Shown here: one piece after another, positions 12,301-24,300 of the stretch
Numbering within the stretch: position 1 is the first letter of the stretch
Layout: each line of letters starts with the position of its first letter
Notes under the pieces: model-generated
Told to the model about the DNA's origin: nothing
Database searches by the model: none
Seen by the model: the letters and a program-made list of their open reading frames with translations, nothing else
Assembly: GCA_964017195.1 (NCBI GenBank)
Contig: OZ024898.1
Coordinates: forward strand, 1,474,001-1,538,000
Reading direction: 5' to 3'
Source: Siderastrea radians
Lineage: Eukaryota; Cnidaria; Anthozoa; Scleractinia; Rhizangiidae
DNA length: 64,000 nucleotides
Program-made: the position numbers and the translations under genes

Positions 12301-15300
12301 ACTGAGGAAGACAGATTCTTTATATCTATCAATCTGTACTGTATCCTTCGCATTCCGCCGTTTGAGAGCGTGCTTCATCATCAGAGCTTTCTACTAAAAA
12401 GATCCTCGCTGTCACGTTTGAGTTTATTTCTCGAGGAGCCAACGGGTTCAACTGAGTCAGAGTCAGATAGCTGAGAATCGTGAGATGTGCCTGGAGTTGA
12501 AGCAGTGATTTCACCATCGACAGGCTAAAGCTCCTGTGGTTTTACAGCACATCTTTGCCGTTCAGAAAGTGGTCTGCCTTTTCTTATTCTTTTGTTAGTC
12601 GTTTTCGTCTTCTTTCCGGCCATTCTTGGTGAATTTTACGGTGATGAACACGATGAAGAATCTCTGTTTACACTTTCGATCGAATCACTCACGAAATCTA
12701 TCCCATAGTGATTTTTTTTCGGTTAACTACGTCAAGTAAGTTTCAATGAATTGTCCTGAGTCGATTGTGACGCTGTTTTGCAATGGAACACAGGGGAAAA
12801 CGTTGTAATCAACTGATAAACAAAGAAATGCGTTTGTCGTTGCCATGGAAACCAAATCAGTGGACAGAGGCGGGAAATTTAAAATCGCTCGTTAAGGTAG
12901 AAAAAGTTTTCCAAAAGTTAGCTTTAATACCTAAAGGGTAGTTTTCCGGGAAAAACAAAAAATCACATTTTTCACGAAAATTCAGGTTTACCCCCGCCTT
13001 AAGTTAATGTGTAAATGGCACAGAACATAACTTACTAAATTAACTGATTTTTTCATGCCGATAAATGCTAATGTGGACATCAAATAATGGAGTCATTGAA
13101 TTGTTAAAGTTCATGGCAGGGAGCCACCCAGATGACATTTGATTTGTTACTTACAGAGATTGCATAGATGGTAAAGAATGTTGACTTGAAAATCTGGAAT
13201 GAAGTCTAAGAATTTTAAGTTTATAACACATGGACGCGTATGAATGTGGACTACCAAGTACATGGTCTTTGGACCTTTGGAAAGTGTCTTTTTTGACTTT
13301 GCAATTATTCCTCTCATCTGTGATCAAAAGTCCTACGATTATTAATTAAATAATAATTCTCAGTTTAGGTGTGGATATGTTGTAGGTTAAAATGATTTTG
13401 AGGTCAAGATGATTTCAAACTAGTTTGATTTGTATTTCCTTGATTTTATAGTCATTATCACAAGACTGAAACAAAGGAAAATACAAAACAAACTAGTTTT
13501 AAAATTCATTTTAACCTACAACAGTTATTATAGTTACCAGTGGTTTTGGTGACGGTCTTCTCTGAACAGGAACTGGTGGCTTTAGCTTCTGAGCAGGGGG
13601 TGCAGGATCAGCTGCAGAAATTAAAAACAGCGTATTGATGTTGTGAATTGTTAAACAGGTTTTGCAGGTAAGGAAATGAACGAGAAAGGGAGAAAAAAGG
13701 ACATAATGTGTACATAATATTTTTCTGTGAAATGCAATCCCAGTCTTGTCTCCAAGGCTATACCCTGGCAAATAGCAGTTCACATGACCTTAAATACATG
13801 TGGTACGTGACCTGCGATTTGCTTGGAGTCTTCTCTCGGCACCATTTTGAATACCGAGTAACACGGAGACAAAGTTGATGCAATCCCTAATTGAAAAGAA
13901 TACCCTTTGACTAGTCTGTTATATGACAAAGACATTCATTTTTAAAACAATTCATTACATATTTTCTAGTGTCAGTTTACCTTTTTGTGTGTTTCTTGGA
14001 AGGCTTGTAAATGGTGTCATTTCCCGATAAACAATTTGTTCAATTTCCACAGGCCTGACCGTGGGCAAACTATGAGGATTCATACATAAATTTCGTGTGA
14101 ATTGAAAGAAAAGCTTTAAGTTATTCAATAAATAAATAAATAAATGAATATAATTTGATATGAGAACTCAAAGTTATCCACAGGCCCACAATGGATATGA
14201 GATGATAAAAAACCAAATGAGATGTATGGTGTGCAGTCAGTAATAATAACCTCACATCCAACAAGTGTGTGTGAAATAACTGTTTGTAATTTCAAATTCT
14301 CAGATTGAATAATCACTGCAGAATTTTTGTGAAAGTCACATTTTCTGACAAAACGTCTGCTTTGCAACAAACTTTTCAACACTTGACATGGCATTTAATT
14401 GCCTTATTAGGCAAAAACTAGGGTTATTGACTGATTAGAAATTCAATATTAATCGAGATTAACCCCTTAAAAATTAGATTTATAGCGCAGCTCCTTTGCA
14501 GACCAAAGCACCATACTCATGGAGAATATATATATATCCATGCACGCCAATTTTCATGGTCACGATGTCACGTGACCGTGCGATGTACAGTGTACCATAA
14601 TTCATGTAAGATGTTCGAAGTGTCTGAACACTCCCGCGTTTACATTTTGGTGAAAAATGGCGGACTGTGCTCGAACTAACGCTTTAGTCTAAACCATCTT
14701 TTTAAGGCGTAAGTAAAAAGGATGTACTCCCATGGATATTTTACCACAATTACAGTGTTTTCGTGGAAATGACTGCTCCCCACAAGTTATTACAGAATGG
14801 ATACTCGCTTCTCAAAACACTCTATTTTCATGACGGTAACTTGACGTACCAGGAATGAAAAGGAAAAGACCTGAAGGAATGCTTTAAACTCAACGGCGGA
14901 TATAGAAGAAATTGGAGAGCTTGAAGGGAAGAAATCCTTGTTTGAGGAAAAAATCCTTGTTTCAGAGGAGATCTGAGTCTTCTCAAGCCTTCGTATGTAA
15001 AACATGAATGTGTGAATGAAGTGTCAGATAAGCTTATATTTTTGTCGTAGTGGTGCTAGCTTTCGCATTTTGCAAAGGTAAATAACTTGGCCAAAAAAAT
15101 CTGTTGTTAGAGGATTTAACTTGGGATAAGTCCGTCTGCAAGGGAAAAATAATTGCAAAAGTTGGTAGTCAAAATTAAAGCCACAGAAAACTCGCCTGAA
15201 ATGGAGACTTAATCAATATACACCCCTTTAAGTAGAAATAGAATTGATGGTTTCTGTTTTAAGCAAATTTTAGATTAAAAAAAGCTACGTCTTGGTAAAC

Positions 15301-18300
15301 TCAAATTTGAGTATGCACCTGTCAACAAGTTACAATTAACAGCATGCCGACCGCTGAGGACCGCTTCGTGCTTGGGCCATAAATCTAGCGGAAAAAAACG
15401 AGGATCCGTAACTTACAGTACGGACGAGAATTCAAGGCTAATAAGATGTTTATTATATGTCTTTAATCAGAAGAAAAGGATAGGAAAACATTTCAAGGCA
15501 AAAAGTTGAACCAGTTCACTGATTTGACGGACGTGTGTCAAAGGAATAAAATGCACGAATTTCATTGGCTTTTGAAAATCATTGCCTGTCTTCAGCGTGA
15601 ACTGCGGTCGCTGAATGAAAACTTCATGGCTTTATTTTTGTTTTGTTTTTTCGCCCGTAACATATTCACAAAGCAAGATTAAGATGTTAAAAGACTTCTT
15701 CGTCACTGAGAGGACAGCAAAAAGAACGCAATCTCGTCAAGATAAAATTGTACTGAGAACACTGAAGTCGTGTTTTGTCGAGGTGGAAGATGTGGCGGCA
15801 TTCAGTCAAAAAGTCAGAATGATGAAGGAACTTTTAAATAACAAAGAATACACTGGAAGAAATTTCTACAAAACCTAATTTCATCTGCCTTTGCCTTTCA
15901 ATTGTGCTCAAGTCGTGTTTTTCGAACATCAAGGAGTTGCCTCGGAAATTATGAGTTTTAGTCGGGTAATTACAAACGCCCGAGCGCTGAGTAAGGCCGA
16001 CTTTTAAAAATAATATTTCCATGGATCTCCACTGTAAGAACAAGAATTTCACTTAGGAATCAAGGTACTTAAGGTTAACGTATATAACAATACTGTTTTG
16101 TTTCTGTGATAACTAAAGAGATGGGTTTCAGCTTTATTTGAACAAAATTTATGTAAGCCAGTAAAAGATAAACAATTTTGCGAGTTGCTTTGAAGCTCCA
16201 CTCAGCTGCGAATTTTTCAATGAAGAGAATAGTTACTAATGAAAAACTAATGAGGCAATTGCTAGAAACTCTTTTATTGCTCTTTTGTTGCTAGTTTTCA
16301 CGGTCTGTACAAGTTAATTTGACCTGTTTTAGCTCCTTTTTTTTTTTAGCATGCTTTGACTTACTAGTTGCAAAACAGACTCCCAAGGTGAAATTATAAG
16401 CTTATGCTTTTAGCTTTGCAGTTGCTGACAATCAATTGTTTTTCTTTAAGTCAGAGAAGGCTTTCAGAGAGTTTCGGTTAACTAAAAGGTTTTTTAGTCC
16501 TGCTTCTTACTTGTTTTAAGTCCCGTCTAAGTCCAGCTATTTTTTAGTGTATAAGACTACTGCCGAAGAGAGATTCAAGGCCTTTCAAATTTTAACGCTA
16601 GCGCCCGCCCTCGAAAGCAAACACGGCGGTGACGGCTGACGACAACGTCACAAAACAAAAGGTTTTAATTAGCAAAACAATGACTCTGCACGTGCAGACC
16701 TGCCAACCTCCAAAACGTGCAAATCTGGAGACCTTGCAAAAAAAGCCCAGAAAAACCTGGAGATTGGGACCTCAAACCTGGAGATTTCCAAAATATGTGT
16801 AAAATGAAAACAAAAATGGTAGATTTCTTGTTTCAAGGTATTCTTTACCTTATTTGTGCTACCTATTGTATTCTTTTGCCGCATTTTTTGAAGTCAGTTT
16901 CTGTTTCGTTGTCGACGCGAGGCGCCAGTTTGAGTTAACTATTCACAGCTCTAGCTTCCCCAGAGACCTAAGCACACCTATATTAACCTATGGTTTCACG
17001 GGAATGAGGTCGGAATTGTACCCAGCTTTCCCTCAAACATTAGATGTGACAAATCTGGGCCATTTTCGACACGGTTTTTCAATATTGCTTTTACCGTACC
17101 CAAATTGTGAATTAGCCAATCAGAAGCCTTGTTTACTGTCATGATTTTCTACGATATCAAGTCACTGACCTGATATCCTACGATATCATGGACAGTTTGT
17201 AAAACTCGCATTTTTTGCAGACTTTAGAGGCGAAAATTACAAGAGAAATACAACGAAACGTAAAACTATTACATTTGTTAAACGAGAAAGTAATTTGTTT
17301 AAAGGTAAGAGAGAAAAAAAAATACAATTTCGCGCCAAAATTGGAAGCGGCTACACTGGCGGGCGTTCGCGTGAACTTGACGGACAGCGCCAACCTCGTC
17401 CCCAGGGCCTTCTCCTCGTTCAAAATGGCGGTCGGAGAAACCCCTGGCTAAGGCTGCCAAAGTGGCTCCAAAAGTTCGTTAGAATTTCGTCACACAAACA
17501 CGATCAAATGTCTTCGTTTTGTTTGAATAACGGTTTCCGATTGCAGAAAACAAACAGGGCCGCCAGACGCTGGAAACAACCTCCGAAAAAGCCATTTCAT
17601 TATGTGTCACGTGACAAAATACTCCACGATTCGTGGAGTATTTCAGCGGCCTTGGCCAGGGGTTTCACCGACCGCCATTTTGAACGAGGAGAAGGCCCTG
17701 GGCACGAGGTTGGGACAGCGCTGAAACTTTTTTGGTTTCAAAATGGAACCGTGTTTTCCAAATTTCTTTCTAAACTTGGACTTCCAAGTTTCAGAAAATG
17801 AAACTCCAGACAAAAGAATTAAATAAAATGGCACATGAGGAGTTGGAGAAGAGTATTGACGACCAGAAAAGTGTAAATACGTGTCGCTCTACAACGCCTG
17901 ACTGATCACGGTAACTGAAAAAAAAAGCCGGGTTTTAGGACGAATTTGGGTACGGTAAATACCTAATCGCACCTTTTTTGGTACGCTTCGGCAGCATATC
18001 AAGCTCCTTTGGTCTCACCATGGGTATTTTGGCTCGACTACGTCTCGCCAAAATACGAACCATGGCTCGACCAAACTCGCCTGATATGCCGCCGAAGCGT
18101 ACCAAAAAGGTACGATTAGGTATAAATACTACCTGAATTGTTTGGCAATTTCAAGATTTTCTGATTCACCGTGAGATTTGGAGGCCAAATTGTGAGACCG
18201 TGAGTTGATACCCCAAACCGTGAGTCTCATGGTGAAACCGTGAGAGTTGGCAGGTCTGCACGTGCGATACAGATTTTGGTACAGTTCTTTGCTGTCCTCT

Positions 18301-21300
18301 GCAAAACAACAACGTGAAATGACCAAATTCAAAGTTTTATGTAGAATGTGAACACACTACAGTGAATTTTCTTTTTTCTACCTGAACTATAATGCCATCC
18401 TCAGAGTCAGCTCGCGGATTGTTCAGCTACATTAGACAGATTGAACGAGTTGAAACTATCGCAAACAAGTTTGAAATATTTGAAAGTCATTTTTAAAGCG
18501 ACGTTTTCCTTGGCGTTGCCGTCGTAGCTGCTTAAGCTCCCTAATGACACGAACGAGTCAGTGCACACGGATTGTGCTTATTTACCATTTGCTATGCACG
18601 CGGTAGAAAGGGTATCTCACTTTAAATATGACATGCCATTGTAGCCAGCTCCCGCCAATATTGTACAAGTTCAAAAATTCAGTAAATGCCTTGGCAAAGC
18701 TCAATCACATGACTCTATCTCTGCATTTCCACTTTAATTTGAGCTGTGAATGTGGCGACTGGCCTTGAATTGGCCATCTTATTGCCTGAAACTGAACTGA
18801 AATTTCATTGACACTACCTTTTTTATTTCGAATTTAAACGTGCACCTTTTTTTATTCCAATTTTAAACGTGCTTTAATATTATTTTATGCCAATTCATAC
18901 CCATACAAACTAAGAGTAAACCAGTGATAACTTGCTTATTATTTTATCCAAAATTGTAGGACTAGGTCCTCGACCACTGTACTGGGGTAATATTTGATCT
19001 AGGTCTTTATTCAGAGACTACATATCAAGTTATAAAACAATGCAGGATTCCTTACAGCAGGGGTTTTGAGGAGCTCCACTGTTAGGTTAGCCTATCTTTA
19101 TATATTATCAACTGTATCATCAAAAACAAAGAGAGGAAAGCTGTCTTCTCACAGGCAGCACCATTGAATACCAGGTTATGGCTGGACAAAAAGACGTACA
19201 AGGGCAAAGGGACACATTATAAGATTCTGCAAGGGCCAACCAGACAAAGCAAAGGTGCTGGATCCTGCTGGATCTGGTCGACAACGTACACTGAGATAAG
19301 CCTTCCTTCATTAATTTGCTTATAAGGGCAAAAGAAAAACCTAGCTTAGCACAGACAAATGTTTGAGAATATGAGTGAGAATATATGGGTGTTTATGCAA
19401 ATTATATTTGGCAACCCACTCTAAACTGACAAGATGGGAGGTTGGGGGATTTCAAGCAAAAGGAATTTAAGAACAAATAAATTCTGCTGGTGCCAATGTC
19501 AGCGTACACGTACCTGTGGTGGGTGGACTTTTCTGTAGGGTGTGGTCCGTTTGCAGATGATGACGACATCATCTGTTGTAACATCATCTGTTGAAGCTGC
19601 ATGTTCTGTGTCATCATCATAGTCATCATCTCTAGAAAACATGTTAAAATCTTCAAAGTCAAACCTTGATTATCTATATGTTTCACTGTGATCCCAATTT
19701 ATTAACACTTACAAGTGTTGGTGATGACAACTTTGAATGGAAAATCATGAATCTCAGCTGGGATTATCCAATGCTTTGGATATTTATACCTGCATAAATG
19801 AGAGAAATTGGAAGCATGCTTCTTGTCTAAGGAAAGGACACAACATGAAAGACCAGGTGTAACATAATCCCAGGGGTGGAGGGGAGGGGGGTAATGTGTC
19901 AGGGAATTGAGAAGGCATTTTGGGGTTTGAAATTAGCAATTTGGGCCTTTTTTGTGATGGTTAGAAATTGTCTGGTGGACTTAGTTTGGGTATTACAATT
20001 TTGGAAGGACTTTTTTAGGGTTGATAAGGAAGGTGCATTTCTCAGGTTCTGAATTTTATGTCAAACTAATGGATCAGTTTTATCAAACTACATGCAAATG
20101 ACATTTAGAGACTTCCTCAGTTCAAGCCTGACAGGTTTTAATGGTTTACTGCACTTTTGGCAGGCCAGTTTTAGCTTAATGGGATTTTTTTGGGAGAATC
20201 AAAATTTAGCCTCATTCACATCTCCCTATTACATTTATACCTGAGTACTCCCTCCCCCCTGGGTAAAAATGCAATTGAAAGTCTGGATCATTACATATTT
20301 CTGGGTAACGTCCAACCTACCCTCCCCTAACCCAACATTTTTTTACTTATTATCACTTAGAGCAAAATATTGAGTTAGGAGAGGGGTAGGTAGGGGGTTT
20401 CCAAGAACTGTGTAATGATCCGAAAGTCTCATGCATTAAACACCTGTTCACCTCTTGAATGCTCATCATTTGAACTATGCATTTGTTTCCTCTGCTGCTG
20501 TCTCTCTCTTTCTTCCTGTTGTAATAATAATTATTATTATATTAAATAATTATTATATAGATTTAGCCAAGCCTAAAAGCGAAGCTTCCCCTCTTTTTTT
20601 TTTTTTGGCTGGCACTTATTCCCACTTATTAATTTGTGAAAATACTCTCATTCAAGTTGTTAAATAAAAAAAAAAAAGAAAAATTCATGTCCTCACTGAA
20701 TACTGAACTTGGCTTGGCGGCGTCATTAGCCAGCGGTTAGTCCACTAGGCCACGAGTGCTGAAGATACTTTCTACTGTTAACTTTACTACTTATTTCTTT
20801 TTCCGTGACAAGCTGCCTATCAACATGAAAATTCTGGTGTTTTTCCTGGCAAAATGTGTTCAGACCGTCGCAAAAACCATGGTTGTGGACAGGAAAAACC
20901 AGAAGGCACTAGCTCTGCCATACTTGGCGTCGAAACTGCTGCGAAATGCTGCGATGAAGCGGTTTGCCAACCATGTGTGCAGCAGAACTGACAACAAAGA
21001 TGAAGTCCTAAGGCAAATTTGAACTTTTCACCTGAACTTTTTCACCTAAAATTTTTCACCTAAATTGAACTTTCGCCTTCCACCAAAAAGACAACTGAGT
21101 ATTGTTTTGAACTTTTTTTCTATAATAAAATTGTTTTTGACTTTTGTTGTCTTTGCTCATTTTGCTACAACGCAGGTCACCATGTGATTTCGCGCCAAAA
21201 ACGCGGGATACAGCACAGGGTTATATCAAGTGTATGCCACCTCAAATTGGTGACCCTGTGGTGTGGATGGACGGATGGACGGACGGATGGATGGTCACGT

Positions 21301-24300
21301 GACTATTACATCACTATCAAAATTTCTTGCTTTAATAGGTTCCCAAATTTGCTTAGCAATGGTGCTCTGCTGGTGCACTCGTGCACGGGCTCTGCCATTA
21401 TTTATAGCAATTATAATAATAATTATTATAATATTATTATTAATAGTATTGGTGAAACATCTGTTAATGCAGTTAAATGCAATTTAACGGAGTTAACAAC
21501 AAAGAGCGCCAGTGTTGTTTGGAGTCAGCGGCGTTTCATACATGGGCATGCGCCAGATCCCATGTGCTCTTCGACTGAAGTGTGCCGTAGCGTTCTCGGG
21601 CATTAGCGTGTTTATTAGCGTGGCAGTTCATGGGACCTCGTCTTCAAGGCTTTCCCTTTGTCCTTATCCTGAGTAGCGTGTGCATCATTTGTTTTTCGTT
21701 CGTCGTTTCGAATCTTACGGTTGTTTCTTTCGTTTGTATGGCACATCATACCAGGCGTGGAACAAACAACAGTGCGGCCGCCATGTTGGATTCAAATCAG
21801 CCTTCTTCCTCAGCCGATCCTCCCTCTTCAGCCGCAAGTCCTCCCATTAATTCGAATCCGGTGACCACTCCGCCCTCCGTCATCCTCTCTCAACAAGACC
21901 TCAGTCGAGCGTTTTCTCAAGCCTTGGGGGATACGTTACCTCGTATTTTGGCGGCTTTACAAAGTCACTCATCGAGTTCTTCGGCGGCGGGATACGCGGC
22001 ATCGGACACAACGTCGTCGGGCACAACGTCATCCGGTTCTGCTGTTATTAACCAACCACTGCCTTCTTCCGCGAGCCAGTCCTCAGGTAATTTGGTCGTT
22101 CCTCCATTTATCTCAACTTATTGCACGTTAGGCAATTCTTCGTTATCTTCGCCATCCGTGTTTGGTTCCCGTGGTGCCGCGAATGGATTGCCATCTTCGA
22201 GCCAGTCTTTTACGCCATTGTTCTCCTTTGGTCCTAATTCCACAAGTGCATCTACCTCAACGTCCCTGAATAGGCCGTTTGTTGTTGGCCCCGGTTACTC
22301 CCCTATCCCTGAGAAGTTGGTGACAAAAATTAGGTCGGGCCAATTTGTTGATCTTGCTGACCTGCTAGCCGAGAACTTAAAAGCCCAGGAGACAGAGCCC
22401 CAAACGTACTTTGATGGCAAACTTCTTGTGAGTTCTTCCAAGAAAAGGGTGCAAGAGATCACTGATATCATGACATGGGTTGAGGCATTCACCGTGTACT
22501 CTTGGATCTTCTGCTGTGCTCATCCTTCCAGATGGCAGGACATGACACAATACAAGCTGCTAATTCTTAAGACATCACGCCAGTTCCCTGGGAAGGCTTG
22601 GCTCCATTACGATATTGCATTCCGCAAGGACGCAGCTGCAGCAGGTTTGGTGGACTGGTCTCGCATGAACCATGATTTGTACAACTTCCATACTCTTGCA
22701 TCACCCCATCCTCAGTCAAGCCAGCAGCCATCCACTTCATCCCCAGCTTCAGCGTCGATTGCCAGTTCATCCACCTTTTGCCGTTCTTGGAATGATGGCG
22801 CCTGTCGCTGGACCTTTGGTCAATGCCGGTACCGCCATCGCTGTGAGAAATGTGAAGGTGATCATCCACGCGTCAACTGTCCCTTTCGGGCCTCAACCTC
22901 TTCCTATCGGCGCTCCCAGTCAACTCCCCCATCCCAAAGCAAACGTCAGCGGCGTTGAAAGGGGATCCAAACCATTTGTAAATAGTGTACATTCTTCACG
23001 TTCAGTTTCCTCTTCAAGTTGTTTGGTTCCCGTTCCTGTTAATGTTGTTGTTCCTACACCACAAGATGTTCTTGGTAGTAGCATGCCCTCCGCAATGGCA
23101 CCCCATCTTTTGCCCTCTTGTTCGTTGTCCATTTTGGGCACTTCGCAGCAAGACCTGGTCCCCCCATCCAGAGTAACCCCCATAGATGCGGAAAAACTTC
23201 AGCATGAACTGGGTTCTTACCCCGACCAAACGCAAGTGGATTATGTGATTTCAGGTCTCACAAATGGTTTTCATCTTGGTTTTGATCCTCTGGCTGTATC
23301 TTTAAAATCGGAAAATAAAAATATGCCTTCAGCATCCCTTCAGCCTTCAGTCATCGACCAGTATCTCCTCACGGAACTCGACAAAGGCCGTGTTGCTGGC
23401 CCCTTCGCTATAGCACCTATCCCAAACCTCCATGTGAGTCGCTTTGGCATTATCCCAAAGAAGTACCAGCCTGGAAAATGGCGGCTTATCTTGGATTTGT
23501 CTAGTCCTTTAGGCCATAGTGTCAATGACGGCATTCCAAAAGAACCCTTTTCAGTGCAGTACATGAAGGTTGATGATGTCATCGATGGGATCATGCTTCA
23601 CGGTAGAGGATCACTGATGGCAAAGTTTGATGTGGAAAGTGCTTATCGTAATGTCCCCGTCCATTCTGATGATCGTTACTTGCTTGGAATGAAGTGGCGC
23701 GGAAAATATTTTATTGATATGGCGCTTCCATTTGGACTACGCTCGGCTCCATTCATCTTCTCCTCCATTGCAGATATGCTTGAGTGGATCCTCAAACACA
23801 ATTATAATGTGAATTTCCTATTACACTACCTGGATGACTTCCATACGTTGGGCCCTCCTAACTCACCCGTCTGCCAGAACAATATTGCTACTTGTGTTAA
23901 GCTGTTTAAAGAGTGGGGTATTCCTCTTCACCCGAACAAACTGGAGGGGCCATGCACTTGTTTAACTGTGCTCGGTATTGAGCTCGATTCTCTTTCACTT
24001 CAGGCCCGTCTGCCACGTGATAAGTTTGATCGTATTGCTGCTCTTCTTGAATCCTGGTCCATCAAACGTCATTGCACAAGGAAGGAGCTGGAATCTCTCA
24101 TTGGCAATCTCCAACATGCATGTAAAGTAGTTCCTCAGGGGCGTACCTTCTTGCGACGTATGATTAATTTGTTGTCAGCCTTTCGACGTGATGACCACCC
24201 GATTAGGATCAACCAAGACTTTCGCTTAGACCTTCGCTGGTGGCGAGAATTTTTCCATTCTTGGGATGGTCTCAGTTTCCTGCTCTCCCCACAGTGGGCG

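Larger units (their letters stand above)
16695..18258. mobile_element. MITE (CAGACCTGCCAAC ends), split by later insertions
   Basis: The ends CAGACCTGCCAAC (16695-16707) and GTTGGCAGGTCTG (18246-18258) are a perfect inverted pair flanked by CACGTG on both sides, a 6-bp duplication. The outer parts match the uninterrupted copy at 26591-26944 in reverse orientation. The middle is displaced by at least two insertions, 17092-17957 and a hairpin at about 17958-18127. Confidence 0.75.

Noticed and set aside
15615..15878. 87-codon Lys/Arg-rich plus-strand frame
   Set aside because: Coding-like composition but no homologue recognised, no splice partners, opposite strand within an intron. Left as a possibility only.
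17295..17801. 168-codon plus-strand frame
   Set aside because: Spans the foldback MITE 17391-17712 and its flanks; inverted repeats account for it.
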